From contig NZ_CP056087.1 of the NCBI RefSeq assembly GCF_001839655.2, positions 3,906,001 through 3,970,000 of the forward strand: a DNA stretch of 64,000 nt. Reading direction: 5' to 3'. Origin of the DNA: Pseudomonas argentinensis. GTDB taxonomy: Bacteria; Pseudomonadota; Gammaproteobacteria; Pseudomonadales; Pseudomonadaceae. The notes under the pieces were generated by a model, which was not told the origin of the DNA, ran no database searches, and was given only the letters and a program-made list of their open reading frames with translations. The position numbers and the translations under genes are program-made. Below are positions 49,915-59,631 of this stretch, one piece after another; positions within the stretch are counted from its first letter, which is position 1, and each line of letters begins with the position of its first letter.

Positions 49915-52455
49915 ATGCCAGAGGATGTCGGCGGTATGCGCAGCCATACCGAAATGACGCGAAAGTTCGCAGCCGGGTTTGCGTTGCTGATGGCGAGCCT
50001 GCTCGCCATTGCCTGTGCTGCGCTGATTGCCATCGCTTATCAGAAAAACCTCGCCCAGATCGAACATGACGAACTGGCCCTCGCGCAATCAGTGGGATCC
50101 ATCAGCCGTTCGCTGCGCATCACGGTGATGGACTATGCCTTCTGGGACGACGCCCATGCCAAGGTGGGCGGCGGCCAGGTCGATATCGACTGGGCCTATG
50201 GGCGGGACAACATGGGCGAGTCGCTGTTTTCGAGCTTTTCGATCGATGGCGCGTTCATCATCGACCCGGCGCAAGCAACCCGCTACTCGGTGGTCAGGGG
50301 CGAGCTAAGCCCCCTGGGTGCCGCGGATTTCATCTCCGCCGACTTCACGCCGCTGATCGAAGCAGCCCGGCAACAGGCTGCCAGTGATCAGGCGGCTTTC
50401 GGCTACTACCCGGTCGGTGATGCCGTCGCCGGGGTTTACGCGGCGGCGATCAAATCAGAAGGGATGAGCGACGCGCAATCGCTGTCCGCCACCTCCGTCA
50501 TGCTGTTCGTGGACATCATGGACATCCAGGCGCTTGGCCTTGCCGCCAACCTGGCTGACCTGCATGCGGTAAGCGACCCGGGCAGCGAAGACCCGTACTT
50601 CAAGTTGGGGTCGGCATTCGGCTCGACCTACTTCCTGACGTGGACGCCGGCTCGGCCCGGCGATGCATTTCTGACCGCATTGCTGCCCTTGCTGGTGCTC
50701 ATCGCCATCGTGTTCGCCCTGGTGATGCGGGCACTGCAGCGCCGCATGCTGAAGGCCTCTGCACTGTTCGATGCCAGCCAGGACGCCCTGCGCGTCAGTG
50801 AGGGGCGCTTTCGCTCGGTTGCCGAATCCACCTCCGACTGGATCTGGGAGACCGATAACGAGGGGCGCCTCACCTTCATTTCCGAGCGTTTCACGGCCAT
50901 GACCGGTCTGCCCGTCAGCGCCTGGCAAGGCCGGTACCTCCATGAGCTACTCGGCATGGCGCCACATACCTTCCTCGCCCATGCCCAGGCCTCCTCGCAA
51001 ACGAGCCTGCCGCGCCGGCAGATCGAATGTTCCTATGCCGATGCGCAAGGCGTCTCGCGGCACTGCACCCTGTCCATTGGCATCATTGCCGAAGGGGCGA
51101 AGCACCTGGGCTACCAGGGCACGGTGACCGACATCACCGAAGAAGTCGAAGCCAAACGCCAGATCAGCCACCTGTCCCACCATGATGCGCTGACCGGCCT
51201 GCCCAATCGCCGCTACCTGCAAGCGCATCTGCAGAGCAAACTGGAGAATCCGCAAGGCCGGGTATTCCTATTGAGCCTGGACCTGGACCGTTTCAAGCCG
51301 GTGAACGATACCCTCGGCCATTCGATTGGCGACGAAGTGCTCTTCGAGGTGGCCCAGCGGCTCAAGCAATGCGTGCGCGAGGACGATATGGTGGCCCGGC
51401 TCGGCGGCGACGAATTCGTGCTGGTGATCGATGACCCGCTGCAACGGGCCGAGCTGGAACCATTATGCGCGCGCATCTGCGACTCCATCGGCAAGGTGAT
51501 CGTCAGCGGTGAGCACGAGCTGCTGCTGGGCGCCAGCATCGGCGTGGCCATTGCGCCGCAGGACGCCATGCAGGCGAGCGAACTGCTGCGCTACGCCGAT
51601 ATCGCACTCTACGAAGCCAAGGCCGCCGGCAGAAATACCTGGCAGTTCTATGCCAGCGAAATGAACGAGCGCATCGTCAACCGCCGCAAGATCGAAACCG
51701 ACCTGCGCAACGCACTACGCGGCAGTGAGCTGTTTCTACAGTTCCAGCCTCGTTACACCATCAGCCGGCAGGCGCTATCCGGCGCCGAGGCACTGGTGCG
51801 CTGGCAGCACCCGATCAGGGGCTTGCTGATGCCGGACAGCTTCATCGCCATCGCCGAAGAGACCGGCCTGATCATTGCCCTCAGCGACTGGGTTCTGCAC
51901 AACGCCTGCAAGGCGGCAAGCCAATGGCCCGACAACCTTCAGGTGTCGGTCAACCTGTCGCCGGTCGAATTCCAGCGAGGCGATCTGGTGGCGCGTGTGC
52001 GTCAGGCACTGGAATCGACGCAGCTGGCACCTGGCCGCCTGGAACTGGAAATCACCGAAACCGTGATGATCAAGGACTCCGTTACCGCCCTGCAGATCAT
52101 GCTGGAGCTAAAGCGCCTGGGGGTTCGCTTGTCCATGGATGACTTCGGCACCGGTTATTCGGCGCTCAGCTACCTGCGCACCTACCCCTTCGACGCCATC
52201 AAGATAGACCGCAGCTTCATCGCGGACCTGCAGGGCGACACCAAGACCACCGCCATTGCCATCATCGAGTCGATCATCGGCCTGGGCCGTGCCCTGTCGA
52301 TGACCGTGACGGCAGAAGGCGTGGAGAGCGCCGGCCAATTGAGTGACCTGGCCGGCATTCACTGCGACGAGGCTCAGGGCTATCACCTGGGTCGCCCGCA
52401 TTCGCTGGAGCATTTCGAGCGTTTGATAGCCCCCGCCTGCCGCGCGCGCTCCTAG
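49915..52455 (+). CDS. CHASE4-PAS-GGDEF-EAL membrane protein
   Basis: This 846-residue c-di-GMP enzyme has a first membrane helix (about 20-40) and a second near 250-270 that enclose a periplasmic CHASE4-type sensor with the signature VMDYAFWDDAH. A PAS domain follows (ESTSDWIWETDNEGRLTFIS). The GGDEF domain is intact (LGGDEFVLV), as is the EAL domain (EALVRW, EITETVM, DDFGTGYS, EGVES). Both activities are possible; in such hybrids one usually dominates. ATG 49915 follows GAAGG by nine bases; a TTG just before it is less likely. It stands alone in its direction. Confidence 0.93.
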   Translation: MPEDVGGMRSHTEMTRKFAAGFALLMASLLAIACAALIAIAYQKNLAQIEHDELALAQSVGSISRSLRITVMDYAFWDDAHAKVGGGQVDIDWAYGRDNMGESLFSSFSIDGAFIIDPAQATRYSVVRGELSPLGAADFISADFTPLIEAARQQAASDQAAFGYYPVGDAVAGVYAAAIKSEGMSDAQSLSATSVMLFVDIMDIQALGLAANLADLHAVSDPGSEDPYFKLGSAFGSTYFLTWTPARPGDAFLTALLPLLVLIAIVFALVMRALQRRMLKASALFDASQDALRVSEGRFRSVAESTSDWIWETDNEGRLTFISERFTAMTGLPVSAWQGRYLHELLGMAPHTFLAHAQASSQTSLPRRQIECSYADAQGVSRHCTLSIGIIAEGAKHLGYQGTVTDITEEVEAKRQISHLSHHDALTGLPNRRYLQAHLQSKLENPQGRVFLLSLDLDRFKPVNDTLGHSIGDEVLFEVAQRLKQCVREDDMVARLGGDEFVLVIDDPLQRAELEPLCARICDSIGKVIVSGEHELLLGASIGVAIAPQDAMQASELLRYADIALYEAKAAGRNTWQFYASEMNERIVNRRKIETDLRNALRGSELFLQFQPRYTISRQALSGAEALVRWQHPIRGLLMPDSFIAIAEETGLIIALSDWVLHNACKAASQWPDNLQVSVNLSPVEFQRGDLVARVRQALESTQLAPGRLELEITETVMIKDSVTALQIMLELKRLGVRLSMDDFGTGYSALSYLRTYPFDAIKIDRSFIADLQGDTKTTAIAIIESIIGLGRALSMTVTAEGVESAGQLSDLAGIHCDEAQGYHLGRPHSLEHFERLIAPACRARS

Positions 52456-52549
52456 CAGCCGAGCGCTGATTGGCGCAGGTGGACATCGCCCGCACCGCAC
52501 CAGTCAGCGCACTGCCGCGGCATGTCGCCGGCTGCCCTGCGCTACCCGC

Positions 52550-52846
52550 TCAACGATTCAGGTACAGCACGAACAGCAGATACAGCCCGAACGCCACCAC
52601 CGGCAGCAGGTGCCAAAGGTTGGACAGCCACGGCGCCGCGCTCAGGTAGCCGATCACCAGCAGGCCGGCGGTGCCCAGCGAGATGCCAGGGAGCAGCAGC
52701 ATCAGGCTCGACAGCAGGCGGTCCTGGAAAGGGGTCAATTCGCTGTTGTTGGCGATGGCGGCGCCGGAAAACACCACGATCAGGCCTTGCAGGCCAGCGA
52801 AGGTGATCTGAGCGATCACGCCGATGATCAATGCCGTGAGCGACAG
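52550..52846 (-). CDS. Small three-helix membrane protein, coupled to MarR
   Basis: This membrane protein of 94-99 residues has three hydrophobic helices and no recognised family. Its frame opens right after the MarR gene stop. AAGGA lies just past that stop, and the codon at the right distance (7 bases) is CTG 52846. The first conventional start, TTG 52831, is 22 bases away. Translation is probably coupled to the MarR gene. The product might help the neighbouring transporters, but nothing shows this. Confidence 0.6.
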   Translation of the reverse strand: MSLTALIIGVIAQITFAGLQGLIVVFSGAAIANNSELTPFQDRLLSSLMLLLPGISLGTAGLLVIGYLSAAPWLSNLWHLLPVVAFGLYLLFVLYLNR

Positions 52847-52858
52847 GGTCGATTCCTT

Positions 52859-53356
52859 TCATTCACCCGGTTGCAGGTTGGCCAGCAGCTTGCCGGTGAG
52901 CGCATGCAGCTGCTGTTTTTCCTCGTCACTGAGGGCGGCCAGAACGCGCTGCAGGTTAGCAACGTGGGCGGTGAGCATGCTGTCGATCAGTTCAAAGCCC
53001 GCTGGCGTCAGCGCCACCAGGATGCCGCGACGGTCGGAGGGGTGCTTGCGCCGCTCGATCAGCCCGGCTTTTTCCAGACGGTCGATGCGGCTGGTCATGC
53101 CACCCGAGGAAATCATCGCGCTTTCGTAGAGCGCCGTGGGCATGAGCGCATAGGGCTCGCCGGCGCGGCGCAGGGTGGCGAGCAGGTCGAACTCGCCAGC
53201 CTGCAGGCCATGGCTGGCGAAGAACGGCGCCAGGTGGTCGCGGCTGATCACCTGGGTCAGCTCGCCCAGCCTGCCCATCACCGCCATGGCGAAGCCGTCC
53301 AGATCCGGGCGTTGTTCACGCCATTGCTCGGCGGCCAGTTGTGCTCGATCCAGCAT
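52859..53356 (-). CDS. MarR-family transcriptional regulator
   Basis: This 165-residue winged-helix protein shows GEFDLLATLRRAGEPYAL, recognition region ALYESAMISSGGMTSRIDRLEKAGLIER, and the wing with DRRGILVALTPAGFE, the DRR motif of MarR proteins. It faces the EamA transporter gene, and the perfect palindrome at 53371-53388 lies only 14 bp before its own start, which suits repression of both directions. The effector is unknown; phenolic ligands are usual in this family. Confidence 0.92.
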   Translation of the reverse strand: MLDRAQLAAEQWREQRPDLDGFAMAVMGRLGELTQVISRDHLAPFFASHGLQAGEFDLLATLRRAGEPYALMPTALYESAMISSGGMTSRIDRLEKAGLIERRKHPSDRRGILVALTPAGFELIDSMLTAHVANLQRVLAALSDEEKQQLHALTGKLLANLQPGE

Positions 53357-53370
53357 GTCGCCCTCGATTT

Positions 53371-53388
53371 ATCTTGCCATCAAGATAC
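53371..53388. promoter_or_regulatory. MarR operator
   Basis: TATCTTG-CCAT-CAAGATA is a perfect 7-4-7 palindrome between the MarR gene and the EamA gene. ATCTTG/CAAGAT half-sites are typical of MarR-family boxes. Confidence 0.75.
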
Positions 53389-53439
53389 TTTTCAAAAAGA
53401 ATGTTTGCATCTTATCGTAGATCAGCTTTGGAGACAGGC

Positions 53440-54342
53440 ATGAAACAGCCCCTGCAGCGACCCTACCTGGCGCTGCTTCTGCTGCTGGTAATCGGCGCCC
53501 TGATGGGCCTGACCAGCAACCTGGTGAAACTGGCCGGCCTGAATGGCTGGCAGCCCCTGGCCTTTCTGCTGTGGAGCCTGCTCGGTGGCGGCCTGGCATT
53601 GCTGGTGCTGGTACGCCTGCGTGGCGAGCGCACGGGCGTAACGCCGCCCTTGTTGCGTTACTACCTGATTGCCGGGCTGATCAGCATCGCCCTGCCCAAT
53701 GGCCTGCTGTTCAGTTCCATCGGCCATGTGGGCGCCGGCTTCGCGTCGATGTGCCTGGCCTTTCCGCCGCTGTTCACCTACCTGATGGCCCTCGGGCTGC
53801 GCATGGAGCCGCCGAGCCGCATTCGCCTGCTGGGTATCGGTATCGGCCTGGTCGGCAGCGTGCTGCTGGCCCTGGGCAAGCTGCAGGATGGCGACGCCCC
53901 TCGCCTGTGGGTACTGGCTGCACTGTCGATCCCACTGTTCCTGGCCATGGGCAACATCTACCGTTCTCGCTACTGGCCGAGCGGCGCCAGCCCGTTGTCC
54001 CTGGCGCCGGGCATGTTGCTGGGCGGCGCTTTGCTGCTGTTGCCCATGGGACTGCTGGGCGTCGACCTGGCGCCGCAGCTGGCTAATCACACCGCCGTGC
54101 TTCTGTTGTTGGTGCAGATGGCGCTGTTCGCCATCGTCTACGCCCTGTTCTTCGTGCTGCAGAAGCTCGCCGGCGCAGTGTTCCTCAGCCAGATCGGCTC
54201 GGTGGCCGCCGTGCTCGGCGCCGCCATGGCCATCGGTCTCTTGGGCGAACAGGGCAGCCTGTCGATGCTGCTGGCCGGGCTGTGCATCGTCAGCGGCGTG
54301 CTGCTGGTGGCCTGGCGCGGCGCCCAGGAGAAGGCGCAATGA
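53440..54342 (+). CDS. EamA/DMT-family transporter
   Basis: This 300-residue inner-membrane protein has ten predicted helices in two EamA repeats (NLVKLAGLNGWQPLAFLLWSLLGG in the first; LVQMALFAIVYALFFVLQKLAGAV and LSQIGSVAAVLGAAMAI in the second). DMT proteins export amino acids, nucleosides or drugs. ATG 53440 has GGAG seven bases upstream; the longer frame from 53341 would cross the operator. Its stop overlaps the start of the next transporter gene (ATGA), so the two form an operon. Confidence 0.9.
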   Translation: MKQPLQRPYLALLLLLVIGALMGLTSNLVKLAGLNGWQPLAFLLWSLLGGGLALLVLVRLRGERTGVTPPLLRYYLIAGLISIALPNGLLFSSIGHVGAGFASMCLAFPPLFTYLMALGLRMEPPSRIRLLGIGIGLVGSVLLALGKLQDGDAPRLWVLAALSIPLFLAMGNIYRSRYWPSGASPLSLAPGMLLGGALLLLPMGLLGVDLAPQLANHTAVLLLLVQMALFAIVYALFFVLQKLAGAVFLSQIGSVAAVLGAAMAIGLLGEQGSLSMLLAGLCIVSGVLLVAWRGAQEKAQ

Positions 54343-55499
54343 AACGCCAGACCCTGTTGCTGCTGGCGATCATCCTGCTGGGCCTGAACCTGCGTCCGGT
54401 GCTGGCGGCGGTGGGCCCGCTGCTCGACCGCATCCAGCTGGACACCCACCTGGGGCACGTGGGCGCCAGCCTGCTGACCAGCCTGCCGATCGTGATCATG
54501 GGCCTTGGCGCCCTGGCGGCCACGTTCTTGCGCGGGCGCCTCGGCGAGCGACGCGGCATCTGGCTCGGCACCCTGCTGATCGCCCTCGCCTGCCTGGCCC
54601 GTGGCCTGCTGCCGAGCGCCACGCCATTGCTGATCAGCGCCCTGCTGGCCGGCGCCGGCATCGCCTCTGTGCAGGCGTTGCTGCCCGGCCTGATCAAGGC
54701 GCGCTTCAGCCATGATGCCGGCCGGCTGATCGGCTTCTACAGCTGCGCGATCATGGGCGGCGCGGCCTTTGGTGCGGCGCTCACGCCCTGGCTGGCGCAG
54801 TGGCTGGGCTGGTCCTGGGCGCTAGCCACCTGGGCCGTGCCGGCCATCGTCGCCTGCCTGGTGTGGAAGCGCGCCGCGCCGGCAGACGAGCCGGCCACAA
54901 GCGGCTCGGCGGCCCCGCTCAACCCCTGGCGCTCGCCACGCGCCTGGCTGCTGATGACCTTTTTCGGCGTCGGCACGGCGGGCTACACCCTGGTGCTGGC
55001 CTGGCTGCCGCCCTACTACACGTCGCTGGGCTGGAGCGCCGAGTCCAGCGGCCTGTTGCTGGCCGCCCTGACGCTTTGCGAGGTAACCGCCGGCCTGTTG
55101 GCCTCGAGCCTGCTGGCGCGCTGCCCGGATCGCCGGGTGCTGCTGGGTGTCGTGCTGGTCTGCCTGCTGCTTGGGCTGATCGCCCTGGTGCTTGCGCCGC
55201 TGGCGCTGGTGGCGGTGATCTGCGTGCTGATTGGCATCGGGATCGGCGCACTGTTTCCGCTGTCGCTGGTGGTCGCCCAGGATCATCTCGACGATCCGCG
55301 CCAGACCGGCGACCTGCTGGCCTTCGTGCAGGGCGGCGGCTACCTGATCGCCGCCACCTCGCCGCTGCTCGCCGGCCTGCTGCGCCAGTACGCCAACGAC
55401 CTGCGCCTGAGCTGGCTGATGATGGCCGCCGCCACGCTGGTGCTGATGCTCATGGCAACACGCTTCAAACCCGGCAGCGGACACTTCCGCACCCACTGA
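54339..55499 (+). CDS. MFS transporter, CynX/NimT type
   Basis: This 386-residue, 12-helix transporter has the CynX/YeaN signature LGLNLRPVLAAVGPLL at the start. GALAATFLRGRLGERRGI, LLPGLIKARF and FPLSLVVAQDHLDDPRQTG follow further on. CynX-type proteins carry cyanate, nitroimidazole or other small organics, usually outward. The ATGA overlap with the EamA gene means the MarR-type regulator probably controls both. Confidence 0.9.
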   Translation: MKRQTLLLLAIILLGLNLRPVLAAVGPLLDRIQLDTHLGHVGASLLTSLPIVIMGLGALAATFLRGRLGERRGIWLGTLLIALACLARGLLPSATPLLISALLAGAGIASVQALLPGLIKARFSHDAGRLIGFYSCAIMGGAAFGAALTPWLAQWLGWSWALATWAVPAIVACLVWKRAAPADEPATSGSAAPLNPWRSPRAWLLMTFFGVGTAGYTLVLAWLPPYYTSLGWSAESSGLLLAALTLCEVTAGLLASSLLARCPDRRVLLGVVLVCLLLGLIALVLAPLALVAVICVLIGIGIGALFPLSLVVAQDHLDDPRQTGDLLAFVQGGGYLIAATSPLLAGLLRQYANDLRLSWLMMAAATLVLMLMATRFKPGSGHFRTH

Positions 55500-55504
55500 T
55501 AGGA

Positions 55505-55610
55505 CGCAGGGCGGACCGGAACGCCGGCCGCTCGTAGCGTCAGCGAACAGTCCGCCATTACGGCACGTGGCGTACTGCTTCGCGAACGGAACGCCGCCCG
55601 GTACGCCCTA
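55505..55610. repeat. REPIN copy next to the RAYT gene (best example)
   Basis: GCAGGGCGGACCGGAACGCC … AACAGTCCGCC is the first hairpin (GGCGGAC/GTCCGCC); TGGCGTACTGCTTCGC … GGTACGCCCTAC is the second (GGCGTAC/GTACGCC). Read from each end, the sequence begins with GTAG or its variant followed by a palindrome, the definition of a REP, so the two halves are inverted REPs. Confidence 0.85.
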
Positions 55611-55649
55611 CATCAAGAATGCGGTAGGCATAATCGCTTATGGTTCAGG

Positions 55650-56183
55650 TCAATCGTCATACAGGCCTGCGTCCGTCTCTGGGCCTCCGGCCCAGTCTGG
55701 TTGATAGAGGCCGCATTCGACATACCGGTGAAACGTGGAATAGGGCCAATCGCCTACTCGCTGCACCAGGCCATGCTTGAGCGGATTGATGTGGATGTAG
55801 TCGAGATGACGCCTGAAATCCTCCTCGTCACGAACAAGATGCTCCCAGTAGCGACGCTGCCAGATACCCCGCTCCCGCCGACGCAGGAGAATCTCCGAAC
55901 GCCACTCATCTGCCGGTTTGGCTCGGGAGAAGCGCATCCTGATCAAACGCCAGCGCAGTGCGAAATCCACCTCGCCTTGCGGCAGTTCGATCAGGCAATG
56001 GAAGTGATCAGGCAATACTACCCAACCGTGGATCTCGAAAGGGTGCCGTCGCCGCACGACACGCACGGCTTCACAGAGGGTGTCGATGTGGCGCACGAGC
56101 AGATCGTTGCCATGGCGAACACGCAGGGCATGGGTGAAGAAGTAGGTGCCGCCAGGGCTCCAGGCACGGCGATAGTTGGGCAT
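55650..56183 (-). CDS. REP-associated tyrosine transposase (RAYT, HUH-Y1)
   Basis: This 177-residue single-strand DNA transposase-like protein has the HUH motif H60-F-H62 (in LPDHFHCL). The catalytic Tyr129 stands in LDYIHINPLKHGLV. The opening MPNYRRAWSPGGTYFFT is the RAYT signature. These proteins bind and cut REP hairpins next to GTAG and spread them through the genome. REP sequences of one family flank it on both sides, the best-known genetic context. ATG 56183 has AAGGA eight bases upstream; ATG 56192 is less likely. The gene appears intact. Confidence 0.92.
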   Translation of the reverse strand: MPNYRRAWSPGGTYFFTHALRVRHGNDLLVRHIDTLCEAVRVVRRRHPFEIHGWVVLPDHFHCLIELPQGEVDFALRWRLIRMRFSRAKPADEWRSEILLRRRERGIWQRRYWEHLVRDEEDFRRHLDYIHINPLKHGLVQRVGDWPYSTFHRYVECGLYQPDWAGGPETDAGLYDD

Positions 56184-56254
56184 GGGCGTCATCCTTGACG
56201 GTTCTAACGAGTAGAGCCTAGACCAGGCACGCAAGTCGGTCTCGGAAAGCCAAC

Positions 56255-56311
56255 CAACAGTCTACTCATGCAGGCACAAGGCGTACTGCTTCGCGAGTAC
56301 GCCCTACGTCT
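56255..56311. repeat. Half REPIN copy upstream of the RAYT gene
   Basis: Only the second half of the unit is present: AAGGCGTACTGCTTCGCGA … GTACGCCCTACG. The central CGGAACGCCGCCC has been lost, giving a shorter hairpin. Confidence 0.65.
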
Positions 56312-56331
56312 GCTCATCAGGCCAATCCGCC

Positions 56332-56398
56332 ACGTAGGGCGGACCGGGACGCCGGCCGCTCGTAGCGTAGCGAACAGTCCGCCATGCCGGCTACGTGG
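56332..56398. repeat. Half REPIN copy, first half
   Basis: CGTAGGGCGGACCGGGACGC … ACAGTCCGCC, followed by GGCTACGTGG. The second hairpin is missing. With the preceding half it forms a split or rearranged pair. Confidence 0.65.
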
Positions 56399-56406
56399 CG
56401 GTGGGT

Positions 56407-57498
56407 CTAATGTGCATCGCGCAGATAGGCGACTACCGCGGCCTCGTCGCCGGCGAAGACGATGCGCTCGGCCTTGCTGTCGCGCTGGTAGGCGTACATG
56501 GGGTCGTAGTATTCACGCAGCAGGCCGGCGATCCAGTCGCGGTGGAAGTCCACGGCGCCGCTGCGTTGCTGGGCGCCGAGGGCGTCGACCATGATCGCCC
56601 GCAGGCGCTGGTGGCGTTCACCGCCCAGGCGCTTGTGGATGTTGTCCATGCTCTGCAGCAGGCGCGCGGCGAACAGATCGAACCCGCGCTCCTCGCCGTT
56701 GACGGCGGTGAACTCGGCACACAGGTCGATCACGTAGTCGCGCAGGATGCGCTCCACCCGCCCCTCGAAGCTGTCTTCCAGCCACACCAGCGGGTAGCCC
56801 TGCATGCCCTGATACAGGGACAGCGGCACGTTGCAGCTGCCGACGATGCGCCCTTCGTCTTCGATCACGAATCGCTCGATGCCCGCCGCCCGCTTGCGCA
56901 GGATGTCCACGGCCAGGGCGTTCTCGAAATCGATCTGCGCCGGCTGGCCGGTGGCGCGCTTGCCGAAGCTGGAGCCGCGGTGGTTGGCATGGCCTTCCAG
57001 ATCCAGGCCATCGGGCAGTTGGGCCAGCACGTCGGTCTTGCCGGTGCCGGTCATGCCGCCGACCACCACGAAGCGGCACTGCGCCACGGCTTCTTCGAGG
57101 GTGTCGAGCAGGAAGGTGCGCATCGCCTTGTAGCCGCCGGTGATACGCGGGTAGTCGATGCCCGCCTCGCGCAGCCATTGCTGGACGATCTGCGAGCGCA
57201 GGCCGCCGCGAAAGCAGTACAGGTAGCCGTTCGGGTTGGCACGGGCGAAGGCTGCCCAGGCTTCGACCCGCTCGGCCTTGGTCTGCCCGCCGACCAGTTG
57301 GTGGCCCAGCTTGATGGCCGCCTCCTGGCCGTGCTGCTTGTAGCAGGTGCCGACCTTCTGGCGCTCCAGGTCGGTCATCAGCGGCAGGTTGACCACGCCG
57401 GGAAACGCGCCCTTGGTGAATTCCACCGGCGCGCGGGTATCCATCATCGGTACGCCATCGAGGAACAGGGCACGGAAGTCACGGGCATCCTCGCGCAT
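56407..57498 (-). CDS. mnmH: tRNA 2-selenouridine synthase MnmH
   Basis: This 363-residue enzyme replaces sulphur with selenium in 2-thiouridine at the wobble base of Lys, Glu and Gln tRNAs. It uses selenophosphate and passes through a geranylated intermediate. The rhodanese domain (1-125) keeps the catalytic Cys95 in [11 protein letters not shown]. The P-loop GGMTGTGKT (147-155) begins the C-terminal domain. Its start overlaps the stop of selD by one base (TGATG), so the pair is one operon that makes and uses selenophosphate. Confidence 0.96.
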   Translation of the reverse strand: MREDARDFRALFLDGVPMMDTRAPVEFTKGAFPGVVNLPLMTDLERQKVGTCYKQHGQEAAIKLGHQLVGGQTKAERVEAWAAFARANPNGYLYCFRGGLRSQIVQQWLREAGIDYPRITGGYKAMRTFLLDTLEEAVAQCRFVVVGGMTGTGKTDVLAQLPDGLDLEGHANHRGSSFGKRATGQPAQIDFENALAVDILRKRAAGIERFVIEDEGRIVGSCNVPLSLYQGMQGYPLVWLEDSFEGRVERILRDYVIDLCAEFTAVNGEERGFDLFAARLLQSMDNIHKRLGGERHQRLRAIMVDALGAQQRSGAVDFHRDWIAGLLREYYDPMYAYQRDSKAERIVFAGDEAAVVAYLRDAH

Positions 57499-58532
57499 CA
57501 GAACACCTCGACGGCGTGGCGCTGTCGCTCCACCAGCACGCCGATGGGCGCCAGGTGCAGGCCCAGTTCGGCGGCCACGGCGAGAAACTCGGCCTGGCCC
57601 GCTTCGCTGACGGCGATCAGCAGGCCGCCGCTGGTCTGAGGGTCGCAGAGCAGGTCGCGCTGGCTGTCGCTCAGGGCAGCGATGCGCTCGCCGTAGCTGT
57701 CGAAGTTACGCAGCGTGCCGCCGGGCACGCAGCCTTCGGCCAGGTAATGCTCCACGCCCGGCAGGCGCGGCACGGCGGCGTAGTCCAGGCGCGCGGTAAG
57801 GCTGGCGCCGTCGGCCATTTCCACCAGGTGGCCGAGCAGGCCGAAGCCGGTGACGTCGGTCATGGCGTTGACGCCGGCCAGCTTGCCGAAGCGGCTGCCC
57901 GGCTTGTTGAGGGTGCACATCCAGTCGCGGGCCAGGCCCACGTCCTTGGCGCGCAGCTTGGCCTTCTTCTCGGCGGTGGTGAGGATGCCGATGCCCAGGG
58001 GCTTGGTCAGGTACAGGGTGTCGCCGGCCCTGGCGGTGTCGTTGCGCTTCATGTGCTGCTTGCTCACCACGCCGGTCACCGCGAGGCCGAAGATCGGCTC
58101 GGGGGCATCGATGGAGTGGCCACCGGCCAGGGGGATGCCGGCGGCATCGCAGACCGCGCGGCCGCCACGGATCACCTCGCGGGCGACCTCCGGCGGCAGC
58201 AGGTTGACCGGCCAGCCGAGGATGGCGATGGCCATCAGCGGGTCGCCGCCCATGGCGTAGATATCGCTGATCGCATTGGTGGCGGCGATGCGACCGAAGT
58301 CGAAGGGATCATCGACGATGGGCATGAAGAAGTCGGTGGTCGACACCACCCCGCGTTCTTCATCGAGCGCATAGACCGCCGCATCGTCGCGCGAGGCGTT
58401 GCCAACCCATAGCCTGGGGTCCAGATTCTGCGCGCCGCTGCCTGCCAGGATCACGTCCAGCACCTTGGGGGAAATCTTGCAGCCGCAGCCGGCACCGTGG
58501 CTGTACTGGGTCAGGCGGATCGGCTCACTCAT
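57498..58532 (-). CDS. selD: Selenide, water dikinase SelD
   Basis: This 344-residue enzyme makes selenophosphate from selenide and ATP. The glycine-rich lid HGAGCGCKI carries the catalytic Cys16 (a cysteine version, not selenocysteine) and Lys19. The AIR-synthase-like core contains DDAAVY and [22 protein letters not shown]. The last part includes [12 protein letters not shown]. No in-frame TGA is present, so it needs no selenocysteine. No selA or selB genes lie in this window. Confidence 0.97.
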   Translation of the reverse strand: MSEPIRLTQYSHGAGCGCKISPKVLDVILAGSGAQNLDPRLWVGNASRDDAAVYALDEERGVVSTTDFFMPIVDDPFDFGRIAATNAISDIYAMGGDPLMAIAILGWPVNLLPPEVAREVIRGGRAVCDAAGIPLAGGHSIDAPEPIFGLAVTGVVSKQHMKRNDTARAGDTLYLTKPLGIGILTTAEKKAKLRAKDVGLARDWMCTLNKPGSRFGKLAGVNAMTDVTGFGLLGHLVEMADGASLTARLDYAAVPRLPGVEHYLAEGCVPGGTLRNFDSYGERIAALSDSQRDLLCDPQTSGGLLIAVSEAGQAEFLAVAAELGLHLAPIGVLVERQRHAVEVF

Positions 58533-58779
58533 GGCAACGCTCTCATCAACGGACTCTCATCAACGGAAAACCAGGCGGCGGATTATAGGGGCTGTGGCCA
58601 TTTCATTCACGGCCGCACGTCCCCGAGCCGCCCAGGTTGGGCGATGAAACGACGACTGCCCCCGGCAAAGCTGGTCTTTCTCGCGTCGGCTCCTATAATC
58701 GCCGCGCTCACACTATTCCCTTGCAGCGCGCTCCATAGCGCCTGCTGCCGTTTTTTCCGCTATTGAACCGGAGAACTCC

Positions 58780-59631
58780 ATGCTCAAGCGCACCCTGTCG
58801 CTGGTCGCCGGCCTTGCCCTGGCCGCCGCTGCCCTTACCACCCATGCCGCCGAAACCCTGCGCGTCTCGGCGATTCCCGATGAAGCCCCCACCGAGCTGC
58901 TGCGCAAGTTCAAGCCGTTGGGCGCCTACCTGGAGCAGCAACTGGGCATGAAGGTCGAGTTCGTACCGGTGGCCGACTACCCGGCCGTGGTCGAGGCCCT
59001 GGCCACCGATCGCCTGGACATGGCCTGGCTGGGCGGCTTCACCTTCGTGCAGGTGAACCTGAAGACCGGCAACGCGATTCCCCTGGTGCAGCGCGAGCAG
59101 GACGCCGCCTTCACCAGCACCTTCATCAGCGCCGACCCGCAGGTCAAATCGCTCAAGGACCTAAAGGGCAAGACCTTCGCCTTCGGCTCGATTTCCTCCA
59201 CCTCCGGCAGCCTGATGCCGCGCTACTTCATGCTGCAGGACGGCATCAAGCCGGAGGGCTACTTCAGCCGCGTCGCCTACTCCGGCGCCCATGACGCCAC
59301 CGCTGCCTGGGTACAGGCCGGCAAGGTCGACGCGGGGGTGCTGAACTCCAGCGTGTGGGACAAGCTGGTCAAGAGCGGCAAGGTCGACACCGCCAAGGTC
59401 AAGGTCTTCGCCACCACACCGACCTATTTCGACTACAACTGGACGGTGCGTGGCTCCCTCGACCCGGCGCTGGCCGAGAAGATCAAGCAGGCGTTCCTGG
59501 CCCTCGACCCGGCCAACCCGGCGCACAAGGCGATTCTCGACCTGCAGGCGGCCAGCCGCTTCATCGAGACCAAACCCGAGAACTACAGGGGCATCGAAGA
59601 GGCTGCCCGCGCTGCCGACCTGCTGAAATGA
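58780..59631 (+). CDS. PhnD-like periplasmic binding protein, probable selenate/selenite type
   Basis: This 283-residue type II binding protein has a signal peptide ([23 protein letters not shown], cleavage before AETLR). It resembles PhnD/PtxB oxyanion-binding proteins: [34 protein letters not shown] and [15 protein letters not shown] are the expected ligand-loop regions. The divergent selD-mnmH pair suggests that the ligand is a selenium oxyanion. Phosphonate genes are absent. Ligand identity is inferred from context and from the known annotation of such clusters. Confidence 0.88.
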   Translation: MLKRTLSLVAGLALAAAALTTHAAETLRVSAIPDEAPTELLRKFKPLGAYLEQQLGMKVEFVPVADYPAVVEALATDRLDMAWLGGFTFVQVNLKTGNAIPLVQREQDAAFTSTFISADPQVKSLKDLKGKTFAFGSISSTSGSLMPRYFMLQDGIKPEGYFSRVAYSGAHDATAAWVQAGKVDAGVLNSSVWDKLVKSGKVDTAKVKVFATTPTYFDYNWTVRGSLDPALAEKIKQAFLALDPANPAHKAILDLQAASRFIETKPENYRGIEEAARAADLLK

